From: Streptomyces profundus
Lineage (GTDB): Bacteria > Actinomycetota > Actinomycetes > Streptomycetales > Streptomycetaceae
DNA length: 64,000 nt
Direction of reading: 5' to 3'
NCBI RefSeq assembly: GCF_020740535.1
Contig: NZ_CP082362.1
Coordinates: 2,974,501 to 3,038,500 of the forward strand
Below the pieces are notes generated by a model. The model did no database searches, was not told the DNA's origin, and worked only from the letters and a program-made list of their open reading frames with translations. The translations under genes were made by a program, and so were the position numbers. Shown here in pieces: positions 56,762 to 64,000 of the stretch (position 1 is its first letter; each line of letters starts with the position of its first letter).

Positions 56762-56832
56762 GCGGGCGTAGTTTAATGGTAGAACATGAGCTTCCCAAGC
56801 TCAGAGCGCGAGTTCGATTCTCGTCGCCCGCT
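56762..56832 (+). tRNA. tRNA-Gly (anticodon CCC)
   Basis: The 71-base molecule folds as a cloverleaf: acceptor GCGGGCG pairs with CGCCCGC, then the discriminator T, no CCA encoded. The D arm is GTTTAATGGTAGAAC-like, the anticodon stem TGAGC/GCTCA encloses the loop TTCCCAA, giving CCC, and the T arm is CGAGTTCGATTCTCG. tRNA 3' ends are usual integration targets, and an integrase and excisionase lie in the next 3 kb, so this is the probable attachment site of the element to the right. Confidence 0.95.
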
Positions 56833-56840
56833 CCATCTCA

Positions 56841-56867
56841 AACCCCCAGGTCAGCGACCTGGGGGTT
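56841..56867 (+). terminator. Terminator of tRNA-Gly
   Basis: AACCCCCAGGTC (56841-56852) pairs perfectly with GACCTGGGGGTT (56856-56867) around a 3-base AGC loop and is followed by GTTTGCTG. It lies 8 bases after the tRNA and so at or inside the left boundary of the element. Confidence 0.85.
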
Positions 56868-56896
56868 GTTTGCTGAGCGAGGCCGGCATGGGGCCG

Positions 56897-56914
56897 CGTG
56901 CCAGATCCGTGCCA
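56897..56914. repeat. 18-bp direct repeat, copy 1 (possible arm-type recombinase site)
   Basis: CGTGCCAGATCCGTGCCA contains two GTGCCA hexamers 11 bases apart, head to tail. An identical copy lies 233 bp further on. Confidence 0.7.
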
Positions 56915-57129
56915 AATGAAGCTCCTGGGCGCCCGGGTAGCCACACTTATGGCTCGTGCGTGACCGTCGGACACCGCTGATATCCATTTCGCGAGACGCA
57001 TGTTGCATGACGTGTACCACATTCGCCCGCGCCGCATAGCGGTATACACAGAGACATACCCGGACAACGCCGGGTGCCCAGCGTCCCGAGCATCAGGAAG
57101 ACCCCTCCTGGCCGCACCACTCCAGAGGC

Positions 57130-57147
57130 CGTGCCAGATCCGTGCCA
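57130..57147. repeat. 18-bp direct repeat, copy 2 (possible arm-type recombinase site)
   Basis: Identical to the copy at 56897-56914 and in the same orientation. It lies 24 bases from the end of the unknown cargo gene. Confidence 0.7.
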
Positions 57148-57170
57148 GAGCGGGACACCGGAGAACGCCC

Positions 57171-58364
57171 TCACGTCGCGTCGCCATCAGCCTCCGCAGC
57201 GGCGAACGGATGCACATAGCCCCGGTCGTCGAATGGAGTGAACCAGTCCTTCACTCCCATCGGGGCGGTACCCAGATGGGCCAGGCTGGGTTCCTCGTCG
57301 ATTCCGTCCATCGCCGGCTGATACAGCCACTCGTGGTCCGTGTCCTCATACACCTGATTGGCGAAGCACTCCCAGGCGACCTTGATCTCCTCGCTCAGCA
57401 GGCCGTTGATGTCCACCACGACAAGTGCCTCGTCGAGCAGCAGCCGCAGCAGCAGTTCCTCCGCGACACAGCTCAGCTCGGCGTGGTCGGTGCGCGTGAA
57501 CTTCTCGATCATCGACACGGCAGCAACGGTGAGCCGCTTGGCGAACAGCGCCGTGTACAGGTGGGCGTACGCCGGGGGCAGCTGCTCCAGCACCATGAAC
57601 ACGCCGTCGCTGTCCGCGACGCTGGTCCCGCTCTCCTCATGCAGCATCACCACATCCTGGAACAGCTCATCCACCAGGATCTCCGAGGCGTACACCAAGG
57701 CGCCCGCGGCCAGTTCGGCGTCATCCCGGCTGACGATCCGCTCCTCCTCATCGTCGGAGTAACCGAAGCACTCCACGGGAAACGCCTTCAGACGGGGAGC
57801 GAGTCCACAGATCTTGCCGCGCATCGCTTCGATCTCCGCCGGGTCAAGCTGGGGAGTATGGACCGGCTTACGGGCCTCCGCGTGGCGCCGCGCCCGCTCC
57901 TTCGGGTCAGCGGGCGGAGCGTCCTCTCCACCCGCCGCCTCCAGGCTCCGCTGAGCGAGTTCGGGATGCAGGTCGACCGCGCACTTGGAGATCTGCCACT
58001 CGGCCAGCGGCTCGTTCTGCTCCAACAGGTCAGTCACAACCGCCCGCACGGCGTCCTCCGCGAACTCCAGGGCAGGCGCGTCCACGGACACCCCGAGGAG
58101 CACACCCTCCGGGTGTGCGCCCACGAAGCAGTCGGCAACCTCCACCTCGACCCCGTCGGGTCCGTCGATCGCCTCCACCGACTCCAGCCCCTTGGCCAGC
58201 AGCGATGCCGCACCCTCCCGCTGGAGCTCATCAAGCCCCACGACCCCCTCGGGGGTCCCCACTTCCACCGTCACCCAGTACGTCACCCCTTCATCGTGCA
58301 GCAATCGCCCGTCCGTCGGGACGCGAATCAGGGATGCGGCCCCACGGACCGCATCCCGGATCAC
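57171..58364 (-). CDS. Unknown acidic cargo protein of the element
   Basis: The frame gives 397 residues from a GTG at 58364; GTG 58286 (VTYWVTVEVGTPEGVVGLD) is a plausible alternative start. The protein is soluble and acidic, with no membrane helix, zinc finger or recognised catalytic motif. The N-terminal 130 residues look beta-alpha (VTVEVGTPEGVVGLDELQREGAASLLAKGLESVEAI). A basic linker (DPKERARRHAEARKPVH) leads to a helical C-terminal part (LPPAYAHLYTALFAKRLTVAAVSMIEKFTRTDHAELSCVAEELLLRLLLDEAL). It stands alone between the att region and the integrase, a usual place for accessory or defence cargo. I do not recognise the family. Confidence 0.75.
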   Translation of the reverse strand: MIRDAVRGAASLIRVPTDGRLLHDEGVTYWVTVEVGTPEGVVGLDELQREGAASLLAKGLESVEAIDGPDGVEVEVADCFVGAHPEGVLLGVSVDAPALEFAEDAVRAVVTDLLEQNEPLAEWQISKCAVDLHPELAQRSLEAAGGEDAPPADPKERARRHAEARKPVHTPQLDPAEIEAMRGKICGLAPRLKAFPVECFGYSDDEEERIVSRDDAELAAGALVYASEILVDELFQDVVMLHEESGTSVADSDGVFMVLEQLPPAYAHLYTALFAKRLTVAAVSMIEKFTRTDHAELSCVAEELLLRLLLDEALVVVDINGLLSEEIKVAWECFANQVYEDTDHEWLYQPAMDGIDEEPSLAHLGTAPMGVKDWFTPFDDRGYVHPFAAAEADGDAT

Positions 58365-58381
58365 CCCACATCCACGCCTGG

Positions 58382-59503
58382 TCAGGTGCGCCCGTCGGAG
58401 CGCCTGCGGACCTCGGCGTCAATACCGTCGGCGATCTTCCGCTGATGGCGTTCGGTGGAGTGCTGATAGAAGAGCTGCGCCCGAGTGGAGGACTGGCCGG
58501 CGCGAACCATCAGGTCCTTGAGCTTGGCACCGGTGTCGGCGGCGAGAGTGTTGCCGGTGTGCCGCAGGTCGTAGAAGCGGAAGCTTTCAGGCAGGCCGAC
58601 GCCGGCCCGCGCTCGTCGCCAGCGGCGGCCGAACGTCGAGCGGCGAAACGGCGCCCCGCGCTCGCCGACGAAGAGCAGGCCGTCGTCTTCCTTCTGCGCG
58701 AACCACTCCAGGTGGCGACGGACGTCGAGGTGGACAAAGCTCGGCAACACGATCTCCCGCCGTCCCGCTCGCGACTTGAGGTCGCCGACCACCCGACGCC
58801 CCGTCGTCAGCTCGGGCGCCGCCCGCCGGACCCGCACCACACCCTGCTCCACGTCGACGTCGCCGCGTCGGAGTTCCGCCAGTTCCTCGGGGCGAAGGGA
58901 GGCGAAGGCGGCCAGCAGGACCATCAGGCGCCAGCGGGGCCCAACGTGGTCGGCGAGGTCGAGGACCTGGTCGACGGTGGCGATCGGCCGTTCCGCCGCT
59001 GACTCCTGGCCTGCGCCCTTGATGCGGCACGGATTGCGCCGAATCATGTCGTCCTCGACAGCTGTCTCCATGATGGCCTTCAGCAGCCGGTACGCCTTGG
59101 CTACCGTCGTGGCGCCGGTCGTCTCCAAACGCGCCGCACGCCAGGTACGCACGGCTGCCGGAGTGATCTCGTTCACGAGCACCTCCGCGAACGTCGGCAG
59201 GAGATGGACGCGCAGCAAACGCCGATACAGCTCGGCGGATGTGGCGGCGAGGCCGCGTTCGCCGACCCAGCGCGTCGCGAACTCGCCGAAGGGGACCTCA
59301 CCCGCGTGCGGATCGGTCCAGGCGCCCCGGGCGATATCCACCTCGGTCTCGGACAGCCAGAGGTCGGCGTCCGTCTTGCTCGGGAAGGTGTCAGGCGCCT
59401 TGCGGATCAACCCGTCTGGTGCGGTGTACCGCGCCTGGAAGCGGCCGGAGGGGAGCTTCCGCACACTGCCGAAGCGCCGCTTACGCGGCTTGCGGCCCGG
59501 CAT
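58382..59503 (-). CDS. Tyrosine-family site-specific integrase
   Basis: The product is 373 residues. An Arg/Lys-rich start and an arm-binding domain (GSVRKLPSGRFQARYTAPDG) are followed by a SAM-like core-binding domain and the catalytic domain. Catalytic residues placed by alignment to the family: Arg204 in FASLRPEELAEL, Lys243 in DLKSRAG, Arg314 in YDLRHTGN (a Tyr in place of the usual first His), Gln337 in RAGQSST where His is common, and the nucleophile Tyr346 in QLFYQHST. The start overlaps the excisionase stop by one base. It would recombine the element at tRNA-Gly. Frame and length are intact. Confidence 0.95.
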   Translation of the reverse strand: MPGRKPRKRRFGSVRKLPSGRFQARYTAPDGLIRKAPDTFPSKTDADLWLSETEVDIARGAWTDPHAGEVPFGEFATRWVGERGLAATSAELYRRLLRVHLLPTFAEVLVNEITPAAVRTWRAARLETTGATTVAKAYRLLKAIMETAVEDDMIRRNPCRIKGAGQESAAERPIATVDQVLDLADHVGPRWRLMVLLAAFASLRPEELAELRRGDVDVEQGVVRVRRAAPELTTGRRVVGDLKSRAGRREIVLPSFVHLDVRRHLEWFAQKEDDGLLFVGERGAPFRRSTFGRRWRRARAGVGLPESFRFYDLRHTGNTLAADTGAKLKDLMVRAGQSSTRAQLFYQHSTERHQRKIADGIDAEVRRRSDGRT

Positions 59504-59718
59504 CAGGCGGCCCTCCGGTACCGGAATCGCTCCGGGCGGCGAATCGGTTCAACGGTGTGGTGCGCGATGAAATCGCTCAACGCACTCTCCGGAATGCGCA
59601 CATGGCGCCCGACTCGGACGAACCTGATGCGGCGCTCGGCTATCAGCCGGCGCGGGAAACGCTCGGTGGTGCCGAGCATCTCGGCGGCCTGGGCGACGTT
59701 CAGCATTCGCTCAGCCAC
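59503..59718 (-). CDS. Excisionase-like helix-turn-helix protein
   Basis: The product is 71 residues: MAERMLNVAQAAEMLGTTERFPRRLIAERRIRFVRVGRHVRIPESALSDFIAHHTVEPI. The MerR-like winged-helix of the small Xis/HTH_17 type is clear (AAEMLGTTERFPRRLI, RFVRVGRHVRIPESALSDF). Such proteins sit just upstream of actinobacterial integrases and set the direction of recombination. It overlaps the integrase start by one base (TGATG). Confidence 0.9.
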   Translation of the reverse strand: MAERMLNVAQAAEMLGTTERFPRRLIAERRIRFVRVGRHVRIPESALSDFIAHHTVEPIRRPERFRYRRAA

Positions 59719-59877
59719 GCGACACCACCTCCTCAGCGAAGGAACGTGAAAAAGGCATGGATGTGGTGCGGCAAGAAGTCATGGGTCTCCTCTCAGCGGG
59801 CGCAAGGTAAAGCCGACCGCTGAAGTGGCAGATGCGGGATGGGCGGGTATCGGTTGGCGTCAAGCCGTGTCGGCTCA

Positions 59878-59894
59878 CGGTGTTCGTAGCACCG
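59878..59894. repeat. 17-bp stem-loop motif, copy 1 of an inverted pair
   Basis: CGGTGTTCGTAGCACCG is itself a stem (GGTG/CACC) with a 7-base loop. Its exact reverse complement occurs at 60194-60210, 300 bp away, within the same control region. Confidence 0.75.
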
Positions 59895-60188
59895 TGGCCG
59901 AGCGGGCGTGCGGGCGTGCCCGCAGGTCAGGCAAGAACGTGGTCGCCGGCTAGCGCTCTTCGGCTCACGGTCCGCGAGGAAAGAGAGGCGGGGTGCATGG
60001 TGGGTCAACGCCCTTCGTCTCAGGGGGCGTCGGAATCTAGCATCCGTTTCACGGCCGCTCCAAGAAAGAGCGCCGACGGCAGGGTCGAATGCGGTTATTC
60101 CAAGCTGTTCCGGGTCGCCTCCCAGCATGGCCCATCGCAACTGTTTGGCGGTGCAGTGGTTTTGGGGGTAGTAATGCCCGTGCAGAAA

Positions 60189-60215
60189 GCCCCCGGTGCT
60201 ACGAACACCGGGGGC
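60189..60215. promoter_or_regulatory. Strong hairpin containing copy 2 of the inverted 17-mer
   Basis: GCCCCCGGTG at 60189-60198 pairs with CACCGGGGGC at 60206-60215 around CTACGAA. The inner CGGTGCTACGAACACCG (60194-60210) is the reverse complement of the 59878 motif. A hairpin could be a terminator, but the shared loop sequence suggests a protein-binding or replication element. Confidence 0.6.
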
Positions 60216-60306
60216 CTGAAGCCGGAATACCTTCAACCGCCCATCCCAGGACAGTCACCCACGGCGCATCGGGTTGCCTCCCGAAACCGCCGAGCGAGGA
60301 TCTTCC

Positions 60307-61452
60307 ATGACCGAGAATACCGCCCAACCAACCCAGCACGACGCCCCGCCGTCGCCGGGTGCCGCCCTCCTGGACGAACTCCGCGACGCCATCGCCCGCT
60401 TCGTCATCCCACCCCACCACCACGCCCTGGACGCCACCGCACTGTGGGTCGCCGCCACCCACCTCCAGGCCGCGTGGCAGCACGCGCCACGCCTGGCCGT
60501 CGTCGGCCCGGCGAAGCGCTGTGGCAAGTCCCGGCTGCTGGACGTGCTGACCGAGACCGTCCACGCCCCGGTCATCACCGTCAACTCCACACCGGCCGCC
60601 GTCTTCCGTTCCATCACCGAGGAACCACCCACGCTCCTGGTGGACGAGGCCGACACCCTCTTCGGCACCCCCAGGGTGGCCGAGAAGAACGAAGAGATGC
60701 GCGGTCTGCTCAACGCCGGTCACCAACGCGGCCGTTACGTGCTGCGCGTGATCGGCAACGATCACACCCCGCACCACTTCCCCACCTTCGCGATGGCCGC
60801 GCTCGCCGGCATCGGCGAGCTGCCCGACACGGTCATGGACCGGTCGATCGTGATCCGGATGCGCCGCCGCGCCGACGGCGAACGCGTCAGTCCCTACCGC
60901 ACCAAGCGAGACAGCCCCCGCCTGCGCGCCATCCGCGACCGGGTCGCCGCTTGGGCGCACCCGTTGACCGCCCACGCCCTGCGCCTGGAACCCCAGATGC
61001 CAGTCGAGGACCGCGCCGCCGACACCTGGGAACCTCTGATCATCGTCGCCGACCTCGCCGGCGGCCCCTGGCCGGCCCGCGCCCGCGCCGCCTGCGCGCG
61101 GATGGTCGCCGACGAGGCACGCGCCGAAGCGGATCACCCCGACAACGCCCGCCTGTTGGCCGACGTCCGCCGCGTCTTCGCCGCCGCCGGCGACCCCGAC
61201 TGCCTCAGCACCGACCAACTCCTCTTCGCCCTCAACAGCGACCCCGAGGCGCCCTGGGGCGAGCACACCCGCACCGGCCTCACCGCCCGCGCCCTCGCCA
61301 GGCTGCTGCGCGACTACGACATTCGCTCCGGCAACGTCCGGATGCCCGACCACACCCAGCGCAAGGGCTACACCCGCGCCAAGTTCACCGACGCCTGGCG
61401 CCGCTACTGCCCCACCATCCACCCCCTCGACGCGACCGCGCCTACCACCTGA
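60307..61452 (+). CDS. DUF3631-domain ATPase of the element
   Basis: The product is 381 residues from ATG 60307, with GAGGATC at a good distance. The N-terminal region has a P-loop-like LAVVGPAKRCGKSRLLDVL and an acidic Walker B-like TLLVDEADTLFG. RVIGNDHTPHHFPTFAMAALAGIGELPDTVMDRSIVIRMRRRA is the sensor region and ends before the DUF3631 helical segment (RLRAIRDRVAAWAHPLTAHALRL). A winged-helix-like end (TARALARLLRDYDIRSGNVR) follows. In related elements this protein is thought to act in replication or transfer; the precise job is unknown. It is the first plus-strand gene after the control region. Confidence 0.85.
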   Translation: MTENTAQPTQHDAPPSPGAALLDELRDAIARFVIPPHHHALDATALWVAATHLQAAWQHAPRLAVVGPAKRCGKSRLLDVLTETVHAPVITVNSTPAAVFRSITEEPPTLLVDEADTLFGTPRVAEKNEEMRGLLNAGHQRGRYVLRVIGNDHTPHHFPTFAMAALAGIGELPDTVMDRSIVIRMRRRADGERVSPYRTKRDSPRLRAIRDRVAAWAHPLTAHALRLEPQMPVEDRAADTWEPLIIVADLAGGPWPARARAACARMVADEARAEADHPDNARLLADVRRVFAAAGDPDCLSTDQLLFALNSDPEAPWGEHTRTGLTARALARLLRDYDIRSGNVRMPDHTQRKGYTRAKFTDAWRRYCPTIHPLDATAPTT

Positions 61453-61682
61453 ACCCGGGCCAAGCGGACCAGCCACCCGCCAGGCACCCGTCTTCTGCCG
61501 TCCCAGCCGTCCCCACCCCAAAAGCCCAGCTCAGACGGGGAGTCGACGGGACGGCACCCCGTCCTGAGACGGATACCCATCCGTCCCGGGCACCACAACC
61601 CGCCACGGCCGTACCCACCCTGACCTGCGAGAGCAACGGCAAGACGGCCAAGACGGCACCCCACGCACCACCCCGAGGACCC

Positions 61683-62405
61683 ATGAACGCCAACACACCC
61701 ACCGCCACCCGCCGGGACCGCTACGCCATCATCGGCCTCGGCCTCGTCGGGTGCGCCCTCTCCTACGACGCCCTCGTTCAGATGGCGCTGGCCGCCCACA
61801 TCCGACCGCCGTTGACCTACCTCTTCCCCATCGTGATCGACGGCTTCATCGCCTACGGCGTCCGCGCCCTCCTCGTCCTACGCACCGCGCCCGTCCGCCC
61901 CCGCCTCTACGGCTGGACGCTGTTCATCGCCGCCACCACCGCCAGCATCTGGGCCAACTGCCGACACGCCATCAACCTCAACCAACCCGGCACCACCACC
62001 CTCCGCCTCGACGACACCACCGTCGCCATCCTCTCCGCCATCGCGCCCCTCGCCCTCGCCGGCGCGACCCACCTTCACATCCTCATCAACCGCCACAGCC
62101 ACCCACCCGCCGCATCACCCTCCATTCCGGCCGAACCGGCCGGCCCATCCCCAACCGGCCAACCGACACCCCCCACTCGGCCGGCCCCGGCCGAAACGAA
62201 CCGGCCCCGCCGCCCAGGCCGCCGCGCCGACGCCTCCATCCCCCACCTCGCCACCACCATCGCCGCCGCCCACCCCCACACCGACCACATCACCCGCGCC
62301 ATGGCCCGCACCGCCATCGAGGCCGCCGGCCTTTCTGCCGGCAACCAACGCATCAAGGAAGCCCTCCACCACCTCCACACCACCCGCCCCACCTCAGGAA
62401 ACTGA
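61683..62405 (+). CDS. DUF2637 membrane protein (SpdB-like transfer protein)
   Basis: The product is 240 residues from ATG 61683 with GAGGAC upstream. Four membrane helices are clear: YAIIGLGLVGCALSYDALVQM, LTYLFPIVIDGFIAYGVRALLVL, GWTLFIAATTASIWANC, and VAILSAIAPLALAGATHLHILI. A Pro/Ala-rich cytoplasmic tail ends in a basic helical segment (ITRAMARTAIEAAGLSAGNQRIKEAL). DUF2637 proteins occur in streptomycete plasmids and integrated elements and resemble Spd proteins of intermycelial spread. It is two bases from the MobC start, so the genes are coupled. Confidence 0.85.
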   Translation: MNANTPTATRRDRYAIIGLGLVGCALSYDALVQMALAAHIRPPLTYLFPIVIDGFIAYGVRALLVLRTAPVRPRLYGWTLFIAATTASIWANCRHAINLNQPGTTTLRLDDTTVAILSAIAPLALAGATHLHILINRHSHPPAASPSIPAEPAGPSPTGQPTPPTRPAPAETNRPRRPGRRADASIPHLATTIAAAHPHTDHITRAMARTAIEAAGLSAGNQRIKEALHHLHTTRPTSGN

Positions 62406-62407
62406 CC

Positions 62408-63019
62408 ATGGCCGCACACCACCAACGCCCACCCGCCACCACCGACGGCGGAGCAAGGTATCCCGTTGGACCGTCCAAGGGCCGGTCCAACGGGGAGTCC
62501 TCCGCCCCGGGGGTGGCGGAGGAGGGCGGGCGCCGGGGGGCGCCCGAGGGGGAGGGGGCGAGTCTGTCGCGGCGTGCCGCGGAGGAGGCGGCGCTGCGGC
62601 GGGTCGCTCGGCGTCGCCGGCGTGAGCCCGTGCGGCGGGCGGAACGGGTGGATGTCCGGTACAGCGTGGCGGAGAAGCAGGCGATCCTGGCGCGGGCCCG
62701 GTCGTTGAACATCGCGGGTGCCCATCTGGTGGGCGCGGCGGTGATGGCCTATCTGGACGGCGAGTTGGCGCTGCCGGGGCAGCGCACGGCGGTGGATGAC
62801 CTGATCGACGAGTTGGCCGCGTTGCGCGGGCAGGTCGCACGGCTTGGGGGCAATGTCAACCAGATCGCCCGCGCGTTGAACTCCCAGGCCGATCCCCAGC
62901 CTGTGGACGCGGTCGTCCTCTCCCGCGCCCAGCGTCTCCTGGAGACCGTCCACTCCACGATCGCGGCGCTCGATTCGGCCGCGCACCGCACCGCGACCGG
63001 AAGGCCGACGGCCTCGTGA
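62408..63019 (+). CDS. MobC-like relaxosome accessory protein
   Basis: The product is 203 residues. A long basic leader rich in Gly, Arg and Glu (SRRAAEEAALRRVARRRRREPVRRAERVDVRYSVAEKQAIL) precedes the MobC domain (ARARSLNIAGAHLVGAAVMAYLDGELALPGQRTAVDDLIDELAALRGQVARLGGNVNQIARALN). The phrase LGGNVNQIAR is diagnostic for MobC family proteins, which help the relaxase nick oriT. The stop overlaps the relaxase GTG by four bases. Confidence 0.9.
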   Translation: MAAHHQRPPATTDGGARYPVGPSKGRSNGESSAPGVAEEGGRRGAPEGEGASLSRRAAEEAALRRVARRRRREPVRRAERVDVRYSVAEKQAILARARSLNIAGAHLVGAAVMAYLDGELALPGQRTAVDDLIDELAALRGQVARLGGNVNQIARALNSQADPQPVDAVVLSRAQRLLETVHSTIAALDSAAHRTATGRPTAS

Positions 63020-64000
63020 TCGCGAAGATCACCCGTGGCGGCAACACGGGGAAGCTGATCGCCTACCTGTACGGCCCTGGGCGGGCCAACGAACACACCG
63101 ACCCGCACCTGGTCGCCTCCTGGGAGGGCTTCGCCCCCGATCCGGGCCGCACCAACAGCGCCACTGCCACCGCCGTAAGGAAGCAGCTGGTCAACGCCCT
63201 CGACCTGCGCGTTCACCAGGCCGGACAGCGGGCTCCGAGCCGCCACGTGTGGCACTGCTCGATCCGTGCCGCGCCACAGGACCACCACCTCACCGACGCC
63301 GAGTGGGCTGACATCGCACGCCGCGTCGTGGCCGTCACCGGCATCGCTCCCGAAGGTGATCCGGACGGCTGCCGCTGGGTTGCCGTCCGCCACGCCGACG
63401 ACCACATCCACATCGCGGCCACGACCGTGCGCGGCGACCTGCGGCCGGCCCGGCACTGGAACGACTACCTCACCGCCGACCGTGAACTCGCCCGGATCGA
63501 GATCGACTACGCGCTGCGGCGCGTCCCACGTGGCGACCGCACCGCCGCCTCGCGTCCCACTCGTGCCGAACGCGAGAAGGCCCACCGCGCGGGCCACACG
63601 GGCACCGCCCGCGAGTGCCTCCGCACCCTCATTCGCACGGCCGTCGCCGCGGCCAGCAGCCCCGAGGAGTTCCTCGCGCTGCTGGCCCACACCCCCGATG
63701 TCCTCGTCGAACTCCATCGCCTGCCCTCGGGCGACATTCGTGGCTACAAGGCCGCGCTGCGAGGCGACACCAATGCTGCCGGCGAACCCGTCTGGTACGC
63801 CGGTTCCACCCTCGCCGAGGACCTCTCCTGGCCCCGCATCCGCCAACGCCTCCCCGCAGCGTCATTCCACGCCCCGGCCTCCTGGCACCGCACAGCCGAC
63901 GCCATCGAAGGCATCCCGCACCATCTCCACCACGCCCCCGATCCGGCAGCCCAAGCCCACATCAACGCCCTCGGCGAGACCCTCGACCTGCTGCCCCTCC
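63016..64000 (+). CDS. Relaxase/mobilization nuclease (N-terminal part; runs off the window)
   Basis: The frame is open from GTG 63016 (VIAKITRGGNTGKLIAYLYGP) to the window end, 328 residues so far. The relaxase fold has a catalytic tyrosine among the first 20 residues (Tyr17 or Tyr19 in IAYLYG), then HVWHCSIRAAP and the metal-binding three-histidine motif HADDHIHI. LRPARHWNDYLTADRELARIE follows as in the VirD2-like MobA/Relaxase family. It nicks one strand at oriT and covalently pilots it during transfer. It is coupled to mobC. oriT is probably close upstream; which site it is cannot be said. Confidence 0.92.
   Translation, partial: MIAKITRGGNTGKLIAYLYGPGRANEHTDPHLVASWEGFAPDPGRTNSATATAVRKQLVNALDLRVHQAGQRAPSRHVWHCSIRAAPQDHHLTDAEWADIARRVVAVTGIAPEGDPDGCRWVAVRHADDHIHIAATTVRGDLRPARHWNDYLTADRELARIEIDYALRRVPRGDRTAASRPTRAEREKAHRAGHTGTARECLRTLIRTAVAAASSPEEFLALLAHTPDVLVELHRLPSGDIRGYKAALRGDTNAAGEPVWYAGSTLAEDLSWPRIRQRLPAASFHAPASWHRTADAIEGIPHHLHHAPDPAAQAHINALGETLDLLPL

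Larger units (their letters stand above)
56868..57170. other. Left-end region of the element with direct repeats
   Basis: No gene is visible. The stretch is AT-richer than the average here and holds two 18-bp copies of CGTGCCAGATCCGTGCCA at 56897-56914 and 57130-57147, each with an internal GTGCCA repeat. Such repeats beside an att site are typical integrase or excisionase arm sites. Confidence 0.6.
59719..60306. other. Non-coding control region between excisionase and DUF3631 gene
   Basis: These 588 bases separate the minus-strand integration genes from the plus-strand mobility genes. The content is a mirror pair of 17-mers (59878 and 60194), a strong hairpin at 60189-60215, and a GCGGGCGTGC-GGGCGTGCCCGC structure near 59903-59925. 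Open frames on both strands have unconvincing codon use. A promoter for each direction, and possibly an origin, should be in this stretch. Confidence 0.6.
56762..64000. mobile_element. Integrative mobilizable element at tRNA-Gly (left end; right end outside the window)
   Basis: From the tRNA 3' end rightwards the gene set is: unknown acidic cargo gene, tyrosine integrase, excisionase-like protein, DUF3631 ATPase, DUF2637 membrane protein, MobC and a relaxase. This is a chromosomally integrated, mobilizable or conjugative element of actinomycetes. No FtsK/TraB-type translocase or rolling-circle Rep was seen within the window, though either could lie beyond 64000. The matching att copy should lie to the right of the window. 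The first base of the element is not exactly fixed; it is near the end of the tRNA. Confidence 0.85.

Noticed and set aside
59793..60236. A 147-codon minus-strand frame in the element's control region
   Set aside because: Amino acid content is random-looking and it covers the stem-loop motifs; no RBS or family match.

Overview
The base composition is very GC-rich with strong third-position GC bias and frequent GTG starts. The gene content includes HspR-controlled chaperones, paired PknB-type kinases, a class F-like sortase, dcd next to tRNA-Gly, and a 14-bp parS site. Together these point to the chromosome core of a Streptomyces-type actinomycete. Much of the order recalls, from memory, the purA-kynU-fbaA-pyrE-clpB-dnaK-dcd sector of Streptomyces chromosomes. 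Assignments are from reading translations and motifs by eye; no database search was possible.

Region 1 to 13.4 kb: the 5' part of a dimethylformamidase-like gene, a membrane protein resembling a dead M48 peptidase, and purD, then a 0.9-kb repetitive stretch. After it come an unknown gene, a GntR regulator diverging from a DJ-1/PfpI-MarR pair across a perfect 37-bp operator-like palindrome, two tandem paralogous membrane Ser/Thr kinases, and purA. Region 13.5 to 20.7 kb: a diacylglycerol-kinase-like gene, an array of 47-bp tandem repeats, a GbsR/MarR regulator diverging from an ABC exporter, and a secreted membrane-anchored protein followed by a sortase. Region 20.7 to 27.9 kb (minus strand): kynU, a DUF3151 gene, fbaA, a parS site, pyrE, an aldose-epimerase-like gene, a tail-anchored SRPBCC protein, the membrane half of a spermidine-synthase-like protein without its enzyme domain, and a DUF2617 gene.

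Region 28.2 to 35.1 kb: a complete five-gene oligopeptide ABC importer with an unusually long first permease and a hairpin between the binding protein and the rest. Region 35.1 to 42.8 kb: an MTH1187-family gene, a YbjN-like gene, clpB with a HAIR operator, a nucleotidyltransferase, a secreted serine protease, a PAP2 phosphatase, a second large repetitive stretch, and the start of the heat-shock operon. Region 42.4 to 46.8 kb: dnaK-grpE-dnaJ-hspR transcribed leftward with HAIR operators upstream, a classical HspR feedback circuit that also covers clpB. Region 46.8 to 56.5 kb: a PP2C/SpoIIE phosphatase coupled to a peptidoglycan amidase, an F420-NADP reductase-like gene, a DUF488 gene with a tiny membrane ORF, an FMN reductase-MFS exporter pair, a membrane Fe-S oxidoreductase, a Yip1-like protein, and dcd.

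Region 56.76 to 64 kb: tRNA-Gly(CCC) carries the edge of an integrative mobilizable element that runs off the right end. It holds an unknown acidic cargo gene, a tyrosine integrase, an excisionase-like protein, a DUF3631 ATPase, a DUF2637 membrane protein, MobC and a relaxase, plus repeated sites next to the tRNA and a pair of inverted 17-mers between the excisionase and the DUF3631 gene. The most distinctive features are the 47/94-bp tandem array, the two other intergenic repeat fields, the truncated spermidine-synthase-like gene, the clear operator palindromes and the element's repeated sites.
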